Of a stretch of 64,000 nt of DNA, positions 16,174 to 24,145 are shown piece after piece. The stretch covers positions 1 through 64,000 of the forward strand of contig JANWYD010000007.1 of the NCBI GenBank assembly GCA_025057155.1, read 5' to 3'. Each line of letters begins with the position of its first letter. Within the stretch, counting starts at the first letter, position 1. Source of the stretch: Chloroflexaceae bacterium (GTDB taxonomy: Bacteria > Chloroflexota > Chloroflexia > Chloroflexales > Chloroflexaceae). Under the pieces are notes generated by a model, which was not told the origin of the DNA, did not search any database, and worked only from the letters and a program-made list of their open reading frames with translations. The translations under genes and the position numbers were made by a program.

Positions 16174-17103
16174 TCAGGAACGCGCCCCGGGTCGCGCCCT
16201 GCGGCGCACCAGCAAGCTCCCCGCGATCAGCATCAGGCCAAGCATGATTGCCAGGGCAGGCAACACCCCGTCATTGCCTGACGAAGTGCCGGGCAATGAG
16301 GCTGGCGGCGGGCTGCCCAGGGCTGCCGAAGCCTGATTGTTGTTCGGGTTAGCGTCTGGACTGTTGCTCGACACGCTGGCCAGGTTCCGATTGTTCGGCG
16401 GCCGGGGCGCTTGCGTCACCCGCGCCACGATACGGACGGTGATCGACTCGCCCGGCGCCAGCTCGCCAATGCTCACCCGGACGGTGTTTCCGCTCACGCT
16501 CACTTCACCCCGATCAGCCGTCGCCGACAGGATCGTCAGGAAGGAGGGAAGCGTGTCCTCGACAACGACGCCGGTTGCCACACTGCCGCCAATGTTCGAA
16601 ACGACGATCGTATACGTAACATCGGCCCCTACTACGCCAACCTGCGGATCAACCGCTTTGCTGATCGCCGGATCGGCCAGAACCGCCGGCGTGGCTGTTA
16701 GCGATGGCGTAGGCGTCGCGGTCGGGGTCGCAGTTTGGGTTGCAGTCGGCGTTGCCGTTGACGTGGGCGTATCGCGTGGGCGCTCCTCCTCTTGCGGTGG
16801 CGGAGGGCTGGTTGGCGTCGCGGGCGGCGTCACCGTGGCCGGGGGCGGCGTCACCGTGGCCGGGGGCGGCGTCACTGTGGCCGGGGGCGGCGTCGCCGTG
16901 GCCGGGGGCGGCGTCGCCGTGGCCGGGGGGAGCGTTGCCGTCGGTGGTTCCGGGGTGCGCGTGGCCGGCTCTCCAGTAGGGCTCTCGGTAATGAGCAACA
17001 CCGGCGCTGCCACGGCAGGCATGCTCTGGCGCGGCAACAACCCCCATCCGACGAGCAAGATTCCGATGAGGAAGAGGAGCGCTCGCCCAGGTGCAGCCTT
17101 CAT
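16174..17103 (-). CDS. DUF11-domain surface protein with Pro/Thr stalk and LPxT-like sorting tail
   Basis: 309 residues, ATG 17103 with AGGAG upstream. Order: signal peptide (LLFLIGILLVGWGLL); a Pro/Thr/Ala stalk of about 90 residues including seven-residue repeats PPPATVT/PPPATAT; a DUF11 Ig-like domain (AISKAVDPQVGVVGADVTYT ... GVVVEDTLPSFLTILSA ... ITVRIVARVTQ); and a tail of LPGTS, a hydrophobic span (LPALAIMLGLMLIAGSLLV) and RRRARPGARS. The tail has the layout of a sortase substrate, though LPGTS departs from LPxTG. The stalk probably holds the domain away from the envelope. The C25 gene follows on the same strand. Confidence 0.85.
   Translation of the reverse strand: MKAAPGRALLFLIGILLVGWGLLPRQSMPAVAAPVLLITESPTGEPATRTPEPPTATLPPATATPPPATATPPPATVTPPPATVTPPPATVTPPATPTSPPPPQEEERPRDTPTSTATPTATQTATPTATPTPSLTATPAVLADPAISKAVDPQVGVVGADVTYTIVVSNIGGSVATGVVVEDTLPSFLTILSATADRGEVSVSGNTVRVSIGELAPGESITVRIVARVTQAPRPPNNRNLASVSSNSPDANPNNNQASAALGSPPPASLPGTSSGNDGVLPALAIMLGLMLIAGSLLVRRRARPGARS
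16826..16930. repeat. 21-bp tandem repeat inside the DUF11 gene
   Basis: Five near-identical units of GGCGTCACCGTGGCCGGGGG plus one base, coding the seven-residue PPPATVT repeat on the minus strand. Units differ by C/T or A/G changes only. Such arrays expand and contract by slippage, so stalk length may vary between strains. Confidence 0.85.
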
Positions 17104-17389
17104 TGTTGACTCCTAGCGCTGGTGAAAGGTTCCTTGTGCGTACGATACAGATTAGGATCTCACCTGGATACAGGCTATTGTACGGGTGAGGGAAAACCGG
17201 GTTCTGCGCACCCCCGCCCGACGTACTGGCGCTATCCTAACATCCCTTGCTGAAAAGCAATGCACATAGCAAGGTTCTCAACTAAGTATGGACGGCTGAA
17301 ACCTTATTCTGGTCACGGTGCGCCGGATTGGCAATGCCTCTTGACGGCGCGAAGGCCCCGGCGTAGGATCGCCCACAATAGGCTGTCCA

Positions 17390-17530
17390 GGTCCTCACCC
17401 TCCCCCAGCCCCCTCCCTCTCCACCTCTTGTGGAGAGGGAGGGGGCGCCGGGCGCAGCGAGGTAGAGGAACACCCTCTGACGCCGATTGGACAGACGCGG
17501 GGCAGACCGATTTCCCCGCGCCCCTGCTGG
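17390..17530. repeat. CCCTCCCTCTCCAC hairpin and GGTTTCCCC-type repeat
   Basis: In the 439-base gap 17104-17542: CCCCCTCCCTCTCCACCTC faces TGTGGAGAGGGAGGGGG (a long hairpin near 17411-17446), then GACCGATTTCCCCGCGCCCCTGC near 17505-17525, a half-copy of the palindrome family. The rest of the gap (17104-17389) shows no gene; it should contain the leader of the DUF11 gene. Confidence 0.6.
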
Positions 17531-17542
17531 AGAGGAAATCGC

Positions 17543-18295
17543 TTGAACCTCGTTCCAACCCGCCACGGCCCCTTGCACTATCTGGACGCGGGATCAGGCC
17601 CGCCGCTGATATTACTGCATGGCAATACCTACACCGCGGCTACACAGGCTCGCCTCGCGGCCCGTTTTGCCGACGAGCACCGGGTCATCAGCGTGGACCT
17701 GCTCGGTCACGGTCGCTCGGCGCGGCCCGAGGGGCTGTTTACGACGCGCTATTTTGCCATGCAGGGCGAAGCCATGGCCGATTTCCTCGGCGCAATGTTC
17801 GACGCGCCCGTGCCGGTGTTCGGCATGAGCGCTGGCGGCATCACCGCCCTCAACGCCATCTGCCATCGCCCTGACCGCATCGCGGCCCTGATCCTCGATG
17901 GCGTTTTTTACCAGGTAACCACGGCCACGGTGGACGCCCATCACCACAGTACTACGAACATGTCACCATCCTGGCACCGTTACATGCGCGCCCAGCACGG
18001 TGAAGACTGGTGGCCGCGTCTGAACGCCGGCGTCGAGTATGCTATCGAACTCATGGCCGCTGCGCGCACCGTTGTTGCTCCCTGCCTGGAGGCCATCCAC
18101 GTTCCGGTGCTGGTGTTCCAGGGAGGCCGGGACCCGTTCGTGCCGAACGCGCAGGCGCAGATTATCGTGGCGGGTATCCGGGGCGCGCGGCTGGTGTACG
18201 AGCCCGAAGCCGGGCACCTGCTGTCCTGGCGCAATCCTGCTGCCTTCCGCGAACGGGTGCGACGCTTTCTCCACGACCACGGGTTAGCGCCATGA
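17543..18295 (+). CDS. Alpha/beta hydrolase
   Basis: 250 residues with a complete alpha/beta-hydrolase fold: oxyanion motif LILLHGNTY, DLLGHGRS, nucleophile elbow GMSAGG (Ser near residue 96), acid in VFQGGRDPF and catalytic His in EAGHLLSW. No signal peptide, so cytosolic. The best start is a TTG at 17543 with GAGAGG upstream, since no ATG fits the MNLVPTRHGPLHYLD beginning. It overlaps larC by four bases (ATGA), which implies coupled translation. The substrate is unknown; a link to nickel-cofactor chemistry is only suggested by the overlap. Confidence 0.88.
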   Translation: MNLVPTRHGPLHYLDAGSGPPLILLHGNTYTAATQARLAARFADEHRVISVDLLGHGRSARPEGLFTTRYFAMQGEAMADFLGAMFDAPVPVFGMSAGGITALNAICHRPDRIAALILDGVFYQVTTATVDAHHHSTTNMSPSWHRYMRAQHGEDWWPRLNAGVEYAIELMAAARTVVAPCLEAIHVPVLVFQGGRDPFVPNAQAQIIVAGIRGARLVYEPEAGHLLSWRNPAAFRERVRRFLHDHGLAP

Positions 18296-19521
18296 AGGTT
18301 GCCTATTTCGATTGTTTTCACGGCGCCGCGGGAGACATGCTCCTCGCGGCGTTACTGGACGCCGGGCTGGAAGTCGCCGCGCTGCAAACGGCCCTGAACG
18401 GGCTGGGTCTCGACGGGTATACTCTCACTGTCCGACGCGCCCTCAGCCACGGCGTGATGGGCGCCCGACTTGAGATTGCCACACGCGAGGACCAACCTCC
18501 GCGCGACTGGGCGCAGATCCGCGCCCTGCTTGCCGCAGCGGACCTGCCCTCGCCAGCGGGAACCTGGGCCATAGGCGCGTTCGCGCGCCTCGCCCGGGTC
18601 GAGGCCGCTATTCACGGCGTGCCGGTTGAGCATGTGCATTTCCACGAGATCGGCGCCGTTGACAGCATCGTTGACACCGTCGGCGTCTGTGTCGGGCTGG
18701 CCCTGCTGGGGGTCGAGCGCGTCTACGCCTCGCCCTTGCCCCTGGGACGGGGCTGGGTGCCGACGCAGCACGGCCCGCTGCCCGTGCCGGCGCCGGCCAC
18801 TCTGGCACTTCTGGCCGAGGCCGGCGCGCCGGTGCTGCCCGCCCCGCCCGGCAGTGACGGCGAACTGGTTACGCCCACCGCCGCGGCGCTCCTGGCCGAA
18901 CTCGCCCGCTTCACGCAACCCCCGATGATCGTGCGCAGGGTTGGCTATGGCCTGGGCCGCAGGGAGTTTCCCCGGCTCAACGGCCTGCGAGTCTGGATCG
19001 GCGAAGCGTACCCGGACTCCGGCGCTGAGCCGGCGGCAACCGGCGGCAACTCCTCCGGCCATCCTGAAACGCTTTACGAACTGCGCTGCAACCTCGACGA
19101 CGCCACCGGCGAAGGGGTCGCCTATGCCATCGAACGTCTGCTCGCCGCCGGCGCCCTCGATGCCTGGGCCGCGCCCCTGGTTATGAAAAAGGGCCGTCCG
19201 GGGCTGCATCTCGCCTGTCTGGCTCGCGCGGAACAGGTGACCACGCTCGCCGAGCTGATGCTCCGCGAGACACCAAGCCTGGGGGTGCGCTGGTCACCCG
19301 TGGAGCGCCAGGCGGCCGCTCGCGACTGGGTGATGGCATCCACCCCCTGGGGTGCGGTGCGGGTCAAGCGCAAGCTCCTCAACGGTGCGGTCGCAGGTCT
19401 GGCCCCTGAGTACGAGGACTGCGCCGCCATCGCCCGCGCCCACAACATCCCGCTGGCGCAGGTATATGCGGCCGCCGTCCGGGCCGCCGAGACGTCGGGG
19501 TTGGAGGAGGGCGCCAGCTAG
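18292..19521 (+). CDS. larC: LarC-type nickel pincer cofactor biosynthesis protein (DUF111)
   Basis: 409 residues from ATG 18292 (MKVAYFDCFHGAAGDM). LarC inserts nickel into pyridinium-3,5-bisthiocarboxylic acid mononucleotide, the last step in making the cofactor of lactate racemase and other LarA-family enzymes. Family marks: the N-terminal DCFHGAAGDM, HFHEIGAVDSIVDTVG, SPLPLGRGWV and, in the C-terminal half, RCNLDDATGE and KKGRPGLHL. In some bacteria LarC is made by a programmed frameshift; here it is one continuous frame. LarB, LarE and LarA are not seen in the window. Confidence 0.92.
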   Translation: MKVAYFDCFHGAAGDMLLAALLDAGLEVAALQTALNGLGLDGYTLTVRRALSHGVMGARLEIATREDQPPRDWAQIRALLAAADLPSPAGTWAIGAFARLARVEAAIHGVPVEHVHFHEIGAVDSIVDTVGVCVGLALLGVERVYASPLPLGRGWVPTQHGPLPVPAPATLALLAEAGAPVLPAPPGSDGELVTPTAAALLAELARFTQPPMIVRRVGYGLGRREFPRLNGLRVWIGEAYPDSGAEPAATGGNSSGHPETLYELRCNLDDATGEGVAYAIERLLAAGALDAWAAPLVMKKGRPGLHLACLARAEQVTTLAELMLRETPSLGVRWSPVERQAAARDWVMASTPWGAVRVKRKLLNGAVAGLAPEYEDCAAIARAHNIPLAQVYAAAVRAAETSGLEEGAS

Positions 19522-19545
19522 TGCAATCCGCAATCGAAAATCGCT

Positions 19546-21576
19546 CTATGCCTCGCGCAACAAGGCCAGCGTCGCCTCAACTACATGACGGGCGGTGAGG
19601 CCGTAGCGCCTGAACAATTCCTGATAAGGCGCCGAGGCTCCGAAACGATCCACGCCCAGAGCTATGCCACGAGGTCCGAGATAGCGTTCCCATCCCAGGG
19701 TGCGCCCCGCCTCAATCGCCACCCGCACCGTCATAGCGGGCGGCAGCACGCTCTCTCGGTAATCGCGCTCCTGGGCCTCGAACAGCTCCCAGCAGGGCAG
19801 GCTCACCACCCGCGCCGCGACGCCGCGCTCGGCCAGCAGATCGGCGGCCTCGAGGGCCACGGCCACCTCGGAACCCGAGGCGATCAGCAGGGCCTGCGCC
19901 CCTTCGGCGTCACGCAGCACGTAGCCGCCCCGCAGCGCGCCCTCCGCCGGCGCCAGCCGCTGGCGATCAAACGTGGGCACATTCTGGCGGGTGAGCACCA
20001 GGGCCGTCGGGCCGTCGCGCCGTTCGAGGGCGTGCCGCCAGGCCATGCGCACCTCGTTGGCATCGGCGGGCCGGAAAACGTGCAGGTTGGGGATGAGCCG
20101 CAGCGACATCAGATGCTCGACCGGCTGGTGGGTGGGGCCATCCTCACCCAGGCCAATGCTGTCGTGGGTGAACACGAACACCACCTGCAGGCCCATGAGC
20201 GCCGCCAGCCGAATGGCCGGGCGCATGTAGTCGCTAAACACCAGGAAAGTGCCGCCGTAAGGAATAATCCCACCGTGGAGCGCCATCCCATTGAGCGCCG
20301 CCGCCATGGCGTGCTCGCGCACCCCGAAGTAGATGTTGCGCCCGGCGAAGCTCGCGCCGCTCAGCGGCGCCGCGCCCTTGAGCGTGGTGTGGTTCGAGCC
20401 GCCCAGGTCGGCCGAGCCGCCCAGCAACCCAGGCACGACCGGCGCCAGCGCGTTCAGCGCCTGCCCGGAGGCCACCCGCGTGCCCTTAGCCTGCGGGTCG
20501 GGCGCGAAGGGTGGGAGCAGCGCCTCCCAGTCGGCGGGGAGCGCGCGGCTCTGCATCTGTTCCCAGAGGGCCGCCAGTTCCGGGTAACTCGTCCGGTAGC
20601 GCGCCAGGAGCGCGGTCCACTCCCGCTGGCGCCGGTCGCCCACCTCCAGCACCAGATGCATGTGCTCGTACACCGCCTCGGGCACGTAGAAGGCCGGTTC
20701 GAGGGGCCAGCCCAGGTTGGCCTTGGTCAGCCGGGCCTCTTCAGCCCCCAGCGGTTCGCCATGGACGATGTGCTTGCCGGCCTTATTCGGGCTTCCGTAG
20801 CCGATCACCGTGCGGGCGATGATCAGCGAGGGCCGGCTGCGCTCCGCCCGCGCCTCGGCCAGCGCCTCGGCCACCTCGGCCATCTGGCGCCCGTCCACGT
20901 GCAGCACCTGCCAGCCATAGGCGGCGAAGCGCGCGGCCACATCCTCGGTGAAGGTCAGTTCGGTCGGGCCATCGAGCGAGACCAGGTTCGAGTCGTAGAG
21001 CGCAATCAGTTTGCCCAGTTGCAGGTGCCCGGCCAGACTCGCCGCCTCGTGGCTGATGCCCTCCATCAGGTCGCCGTCGGAGCACAGGACATACGTGTAA
21101 TGGTCAACGATGGGAAAACCAGGTCGGTTGAAACGCTCGGCGAGCCAGCGTTCGGCCATGGCCATTCCCACCGCCATCCCGAACCCCTGCCCCAGCGGGC
21201 CGGTGGTCGTCTCCACGCCGGGAGTCAGGCCATATTCGGGGTGGCCGGGAGTTTTGCTCTCCCACTGCCGGAAGGCGCGCAGGTCGTCGAGGCTCAGGTC
21301 GTAGCCGCTGAGGTGCAGCAGCGCATAGAGCAGCATTGAGCCGTGCCCTGCCGAGAGCACGAAACGATCCCGATCCGGCCAGGCGGGATCGGCGGGGTTG
21401 TGCTTCAAAAAGCGGGTCCACAACACATAAGCGGCGTCGGCAATGCCCAGCGGCAGCCCTGGATGGCCGCTCTTCGCCGCCTCGATCGCGTCAATCGCCA
21501 GGGCGCGGATCGCATTCGCGCAGAGCCGGTCAATCTCAGCCTGCCCCAGTTCTCCTGCGCCCGTCTCGTTGGTCAT
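19546..21576 (-). CDS. tkt: Transketolase
   Basis: 676 residues, the usual length. Thiamine-diphosphate enzyme moving two-carbon units between sugar phosphates in the pentose phosphate/Calvin pathways, cytosolic. Motifs: [15 protein letters not shown], the ThDP-binding GDGDLMEG-type segment here as [26 protein letters not shown], the pyrimidine-binding region [15 protein letters not shown], and [20 protein letters not shown] with the conserved His residues. ATG 21576 has AAGGAG upstream. It ends convergently with larC, separated by 24 bases that hold an AT-rich repeat. Confidence 0.97.
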   Translation of the reverse strand: MTNETGAGELGQAEIDRLCANAIRALAIDAIEAAKSGHPGLPLGIADAAYVLWTRFLKHNPADPAWPDRDRFVLSAGHGSMLLYALLHLSGYDLSLDDLRAFRQWESKTPGHPEYGLTPGVETTTGPLGQGFGMAVGMAMAERWLAERFNRPGFPIVDHYTYVLCSDGDLMEGISHEAASLAGHLQLGKLIALYDSNLVSLDGPTELTFTEDVAARFAAYGWQVLHVDGRQMAEVAEALAEARAERSRPSLIIARTVIGYGSPNKAGKHIVHGEPLGAEEARLTKANLGWPLEPAFYVPEAVYEHMHLVLEVGDRRQREWTALLARYRTSYPELAALWEQMQSRALPADWEALLPPFAPDPQAKGTRVASGQALNALAPVVPGLLGGSADLGGSNHTTLKGAAPLSGASFAGRNIYFGVREHAMAAALNGMALHGGIIPYGGTFLVFSDYMRPAIRLAALMGLQVVFVFTHDSIGLGEDGPTHQPVEHLMSLRLIPNLHVFRPADANEVRMAWRHALERRDGPTALVLTRQNVPTFDRQRLAPAEGALRGGYVLRDAEGAQALLIASGSEVAVALEAADLLAERGVAARVVSLPCWELFEAQERDYRESVLPPAMTVRVAIEAGRTLGWERYLGPRGIALGVDRFGASAPYQELFRRYGLTARHVVEATLALLREA

Positions 21577-21614
21577 ACGTTGCTCCTTGGTGACAGTGTG
21601 GCTATGACCTGAGC

Positions 21615-21623
21615 ATTATAGCA
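21615..21623 (-). promoter_or_regulatory. Extended -10 promoter for transketolase
   Basis: Minus-strand TGCTATAAT (perfect TATAAT at 21620-21615 with an upstream TG) about 40 bases before the start codon. No convincing -35 box is seen. Confidence 0.5.
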
Positions 21624-21892
21624 CCGCGGCTCGCTGCTTCTCGTAGCATTACGGCAACCGCAGAGCTAATGCGATAGCCCCTTCTGGCGGCGGCGTCTTG
21701 CAGCCCGGGGCCCTGCGCGGAGGTCAGGGCCTGCCTCAGGAGGAGTCTGGCGCCGACCGAGTGACCCAATGGCCATATGCGCCGTCATGTCTGCAAAGCT
21801 CGCCTGACGGCCATACTCCGGCTTTCACTGGCGCGCCGCGTCGTTGCGGCAATGGCGAAGGAAGCGACATCAAGGGAGGAAAGGACAATCGA

Positions 21893-22372
21893 ATGGCCTC
21901 GAAGTCGGATTTCACCCCCGAAGAGTGGCAAACCATCGGTCTCGCGCCGGTCGTTACCGCGATGTACATCTCGATGGCCGATCCCAGCGGTCCGATCGGG
22001 TTGATGAAAGAGATGTTCGCCGCCGTCAGCGGCATCATCGAAGGCGCCAAAGACGCAGCCTCGCTTCAGATCGTCAAGGATCTTGCCGCCGATCTCGAGG
22101 CGCGCGCGATCAAGCCCGATCTGCCGAAGTTCTCCAGCAAGGAAGAGGCCAAAACCTTTGCCGTGAATACGGTCAACCAGGCCATAGCCCTGGTCGAGGG
22201 TCGCTCGCCGGAGGAGGGCCGGGCCTTCAGGCAGTTCCTCTACGATACGGCCCAGAAGGCTGCCGAGGCCGGCAAGGAAGGGGGCTTCCTCGGCTTCGGC
22301 GGTACGGCGGTCAGCGACCTCGAGCGGCAGGCCCTGGCCGAACTGGCCTCGGCGCTGGGCCTGGCGGCGTAG
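21893..22372 (+). CDS. Conserved hypothetical protein (159 aa)
   Basis: Not assigned to a named family. The start is ATG 21893, with GGGAGGAAAGG upstream; the open frame reaches back to 21698 but that stretch reads like non-coding DNA. The protein begins MASKSDFTPEEWQTIGLAPV, is Ala- and Glu-rich and appears mostly helical (MADPSGPIGLMKEMFAAVSG; EEAKTFAVNTVNQAIALVEG), with a Gly-rich loop GGFLGFGGTAVSDLE near the end. The layout recalls small helical proteins of the TerB/DUF533 kind, but I cannot claim homology. The upstream gap 21577-21892 holds the transketolase promoter and nothing else I recognise. Confidence 0.75.
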   Translation: MASKSDFTPEEWQTIGLAPVVTAMYISMADPSGPIGLMKEMFAAVSGIIEGAKDAASLQIVKDLAADLEARAIKPDLPKFSSKEEAKTFAVNTVNQAIALVEGRSPEEGRAFRQFLYDTAQKAAEAGKEGGFLGFGGTAVSDLERQALAELASALGLAA

Positions 22373-22398
22373 AAGCCGGCCCGGCGGCGTAGAGCCGG

Positions 22399-22421
22399 CC
22401 CGGCGGCGTTACGCCGCCGGG
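22399..22421 (+). terminator. Possible terminator hairpin
   Basis: Perfect 10-bp stem CCCGGCGGCG/CGCCGCCGGG with a 3-base loop, 27 bases after the stop of the preceding gene. The upstream arm sequence is itself duplicated (AGCCGGCCCGGCGGCGTAG). There is no run of T after it, so termination is uncertain. Confidence 0.45.
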
Positions 22422-22444
22422 CGCGTTCATTACCCCCCGTCCGT

Positions 22445-22473
22445 TTGCATCGCCCGCCTGCATCCTCTACAAT
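22445..22473 (+). promoter_or_regulatory. Sigma70-type promoter for the 22517 cluster
   Basis: TTGCAT (22445-22450), 17-base spacer, TACAAT (22468-22473), 44 bases upstream of the ATG at 22517. Confidence 0.6.
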
Positions 22474-22516
22474 ACGGCGGTGACGCCAGGCGCCCGGTCC
22501 GTTCGCTCTCAACCGT

Positions 22517-23011
22517 ATGGCTGATCTCCGGCCCGATTCCGACCCGGCCATCGCCGCCCTCGCGCGCGACCTCGACCGCGCCCGCGCGTCGAGTTACCCG
22601 CTGACGTTCGCCGTGCGCCGTCTGGCCGCCGATCCGGTCCATCCCGCCGCTGCCTGCGACGCCCTGGCTGTGGAACTGGGCTATCAGGGTCTCGGCGACC
22701 ACTGGGTCGAGATACCTCGCCGCATCGCGGTCAAACTCCTCACCCATCTCATCGGCGGCGACCTGGCCTACCCGGTGCAGGTCGTTCCGCCAGCGCAGGC
22801 CCAGGAGCTTGCCCGGCGCGTGCTCGACCTCGTGCCGGGCCGCGCCCGCTACTTCACTAACGGGGCCATCAGCGGCGACTTCGCCCTCTACGACATCAAC
22901 GGGCAGGAGGTGCTCGGCTGGCGCTCCATCAGCGCGGCTATGTTCGACAACGGCCTGATCATTGTCGGCGATGAGCGCATCGTCTTCCTCTGGGCCGAAA
23001 CCTCGGCCTGA
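22517..23011 (+). CDS. Hypothetical protein (164 aa)
   Basis: No family recognised. Soluble and without a signal peptide, it starts MADLRPDSDPAIAALARDLD. Distinct parts are a helical N-terminal half (AAACDALAVELGYQGLGDHW), PRRIAVKLLTHLIGGDLAY, and a C-terminal part with GDFALYDINGQEVLGWRSIS and DNGLIIVGDERIVFLWAETS, probably beta strands. It is preceded by its own promoter and followed after 91 bases by a P-loop kinase-like gene and a deaminase-like gene on the same strand, which may form a transcript with it. Confidence 0.72.
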   Translation: MADLRPDSDPAIAALARDLDRARASSYPLTFAVRRLAADPVHPAAACDALAVELGYQGLGDHWVEIPRRIAVKLLTHLIGGDLAYPVQVVPPAQAQELARRVLDLVPGRARYFTNGAISGDFALYDINGQEVLGWRSISAAMFDNGLIIVGDERIVFLWAETSA

Positions 23012-23102
23012 CCGGGGAGAGTTCAGGGACAGAGCCTCTTCCGAAGGCAAGGGCTACCGGGCCGCAGAACCACACCAGGTGCGTAGCGAAGGAATCACAG
23101 CC

Positions 23103-23657
23103 ATGGTCCTGGCAATCGTAGGGATGGCCGGTTCAGGCAAGAGCCAGGTGACGCGGCGGCTGGCCGAGAAGGGACTGCCGACGATCCGCTTCGGCGAGTT
23201 CATCATCCGCGAGGTGCTGGCCAGGGGCCTGCCGATCACTCCCGAGCACGAACGGGCCGTGCGCGAGGAGCTGCGCGCGACCCACGGGATGGACGTGTGC
23301 GCCCGGTTCGCCCTGCCGCAGATCCGCGCTCTGCTCGCCGAGCATCCGGCCGTGATTATTGATGGGCTGTACAGCTTCAGCGAGTACAAAACCCTGAAAC
23401 GTGAGTTCGGCGACGACCTGGTGGTCGTCGCGGTCTATACCCCGCGGGCGGAGCGCTACCGGCGGCTGGCCGCGCGCGACGAGCGGCCTCTCACCCCGGC
23501 CGAGGCCGAGGCCCGCGACGAGCGCGAGATCGAGCACATCGAGAAAGGCGGGCCAATTGCTATGGCTGATCAGCTTATCGTCAACGATGGCGACCTGGCG
23601 ACGCTGAACGCGCGGGTGGATGCGCTGTTCGACCGGTTGACGCAGGAGCGGGAATGA
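23103..23657 (+). CDS. UPF0200/dephospho-CoA-kinase-like P-loop nucleotide kinase
   Basis: 184 residues from ATG 23103. Walker A is GMAGSGKS at residues 7-14; FGEFIIREVLARGLPIT and a lid-like stretch ERYRRLAARDERPLTPAEAE with several Arg residues follow. The Walker B-like strand is AVIIDGLYSFSEYK, and the end GPIAMADQLIVNDGDL resembles dephospho-CoA and adenylate kinases. Substrate unknown. The resemblance is to the UPF0200 group, best known from archaea. Its stop overlaps the start of the deaminase-like gene (ATGA), suggesting joint work in nucleotide metabolism. Confidence 0.82.
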   Translation: MVLAIVGMAGSGKSQVTRRLAEKGLPTIRFGEFIIREVLARGLPITPEHERAVREELRATHGMDVCARFALPQIRALLAEHPAVIIDGLYSFSEYKTLKREFGDDLVVVAVYTPRAERYRRLAARDERPLTPAEAEARDEREIEHIEKGGPIAMADQLIVNDGDLATLNARVDALFDRLTQERE

Positions 23658-24034
23658 CAGACTTCGCGAGCTTGCTGGACGCCGCGCGGCGGGCCACGGC
23701 GCTGGCCCATGCGCCGCGCACGGGGCGGCAGGGCGGGGCGGCGCTGCTGGCCGAGGACGGGCGCATCTTCGCCGCAGGCAACCTGGAGGTCGCCAACTAC
23801 GCCTCCAGCGTCTGCGCGGCGAAGGCGGCGCTGATCAGCGCCTGGGCCGCGGGCGCGCGCCGCTTCACGGCGCTGGCCGTGGCCGGCGCTGGCGCCGACA
23901 TGCCCTACCCCTGCGGCGACTGCCTGCAGGCCCTCATCGAGTTCGCCCCCGCCCTGCTGATCCTCAGCGAAGCCGATCTCGATCGCCCTGTGCCCATCGC
24001 CGATCTGTTGCCTGATGCGTTCGGGTTGGGGTAA
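23654..24034 (+). CDS. Cytidine deaminase-like protein lacking the catalytic glutamate
   Basis: 126 residues, full length for a homotetrameric cytidine deaminase. It aligns with the family throughout: GAALLAEDGRIFAAGNLEVA with the substrate-binding NxE, zinc Cys in SSVCAAKAAL, zinc pair PCGDC, then LIEFAP and the C-terminal DLLPDAFGL. In working enzymes the first zinc motif reads CAE, the Glu being the proton shuttle; here it is C-A-A (GCG codon), and the YAPYSKF segment is replaced by HAPRTGR. So zinc and nucleoside binding look possible but deamination does not, unless another acid substitutes. It overlaps the kinase-like gene by four bases. Confidence 0.85.
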   Translation: MTDFASLLDAARRATALAHAPRTGRQGGAALLAEDGRIFAAGNLEVANYASSVCAAKAALISAWAAGARRFTALAVAGAGADMPYPCGDCLQALIEFAPALLILSEADLDRPVPIADLLPDAFGLG

Positions 24035-24145
24035 GCCTCCGCCGTTCGCCTTCGATTTGAATGCCCCATACCACAGCGTCGCATCCCGTTGGGCGCTATG
24101 CCTGTCCGGAGAGTGCAAAAACGGCTTAAATGCAAGCTTTAAGGG

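Noticed and set aside
19585-21339. 584-codon open frame antisense to transketolase
   Set aside because: In GC-rich DNA long antisense frames are common; its product is Arg/Gln/His/Pro-rich with no motif, and transketolase explains the strand.
21698-21892. N-terminal extension of the 159-residue hypothetical protein
   Set aside because: The RBS and codon pattern place the start at 21893; the extension reads like leader DNA.
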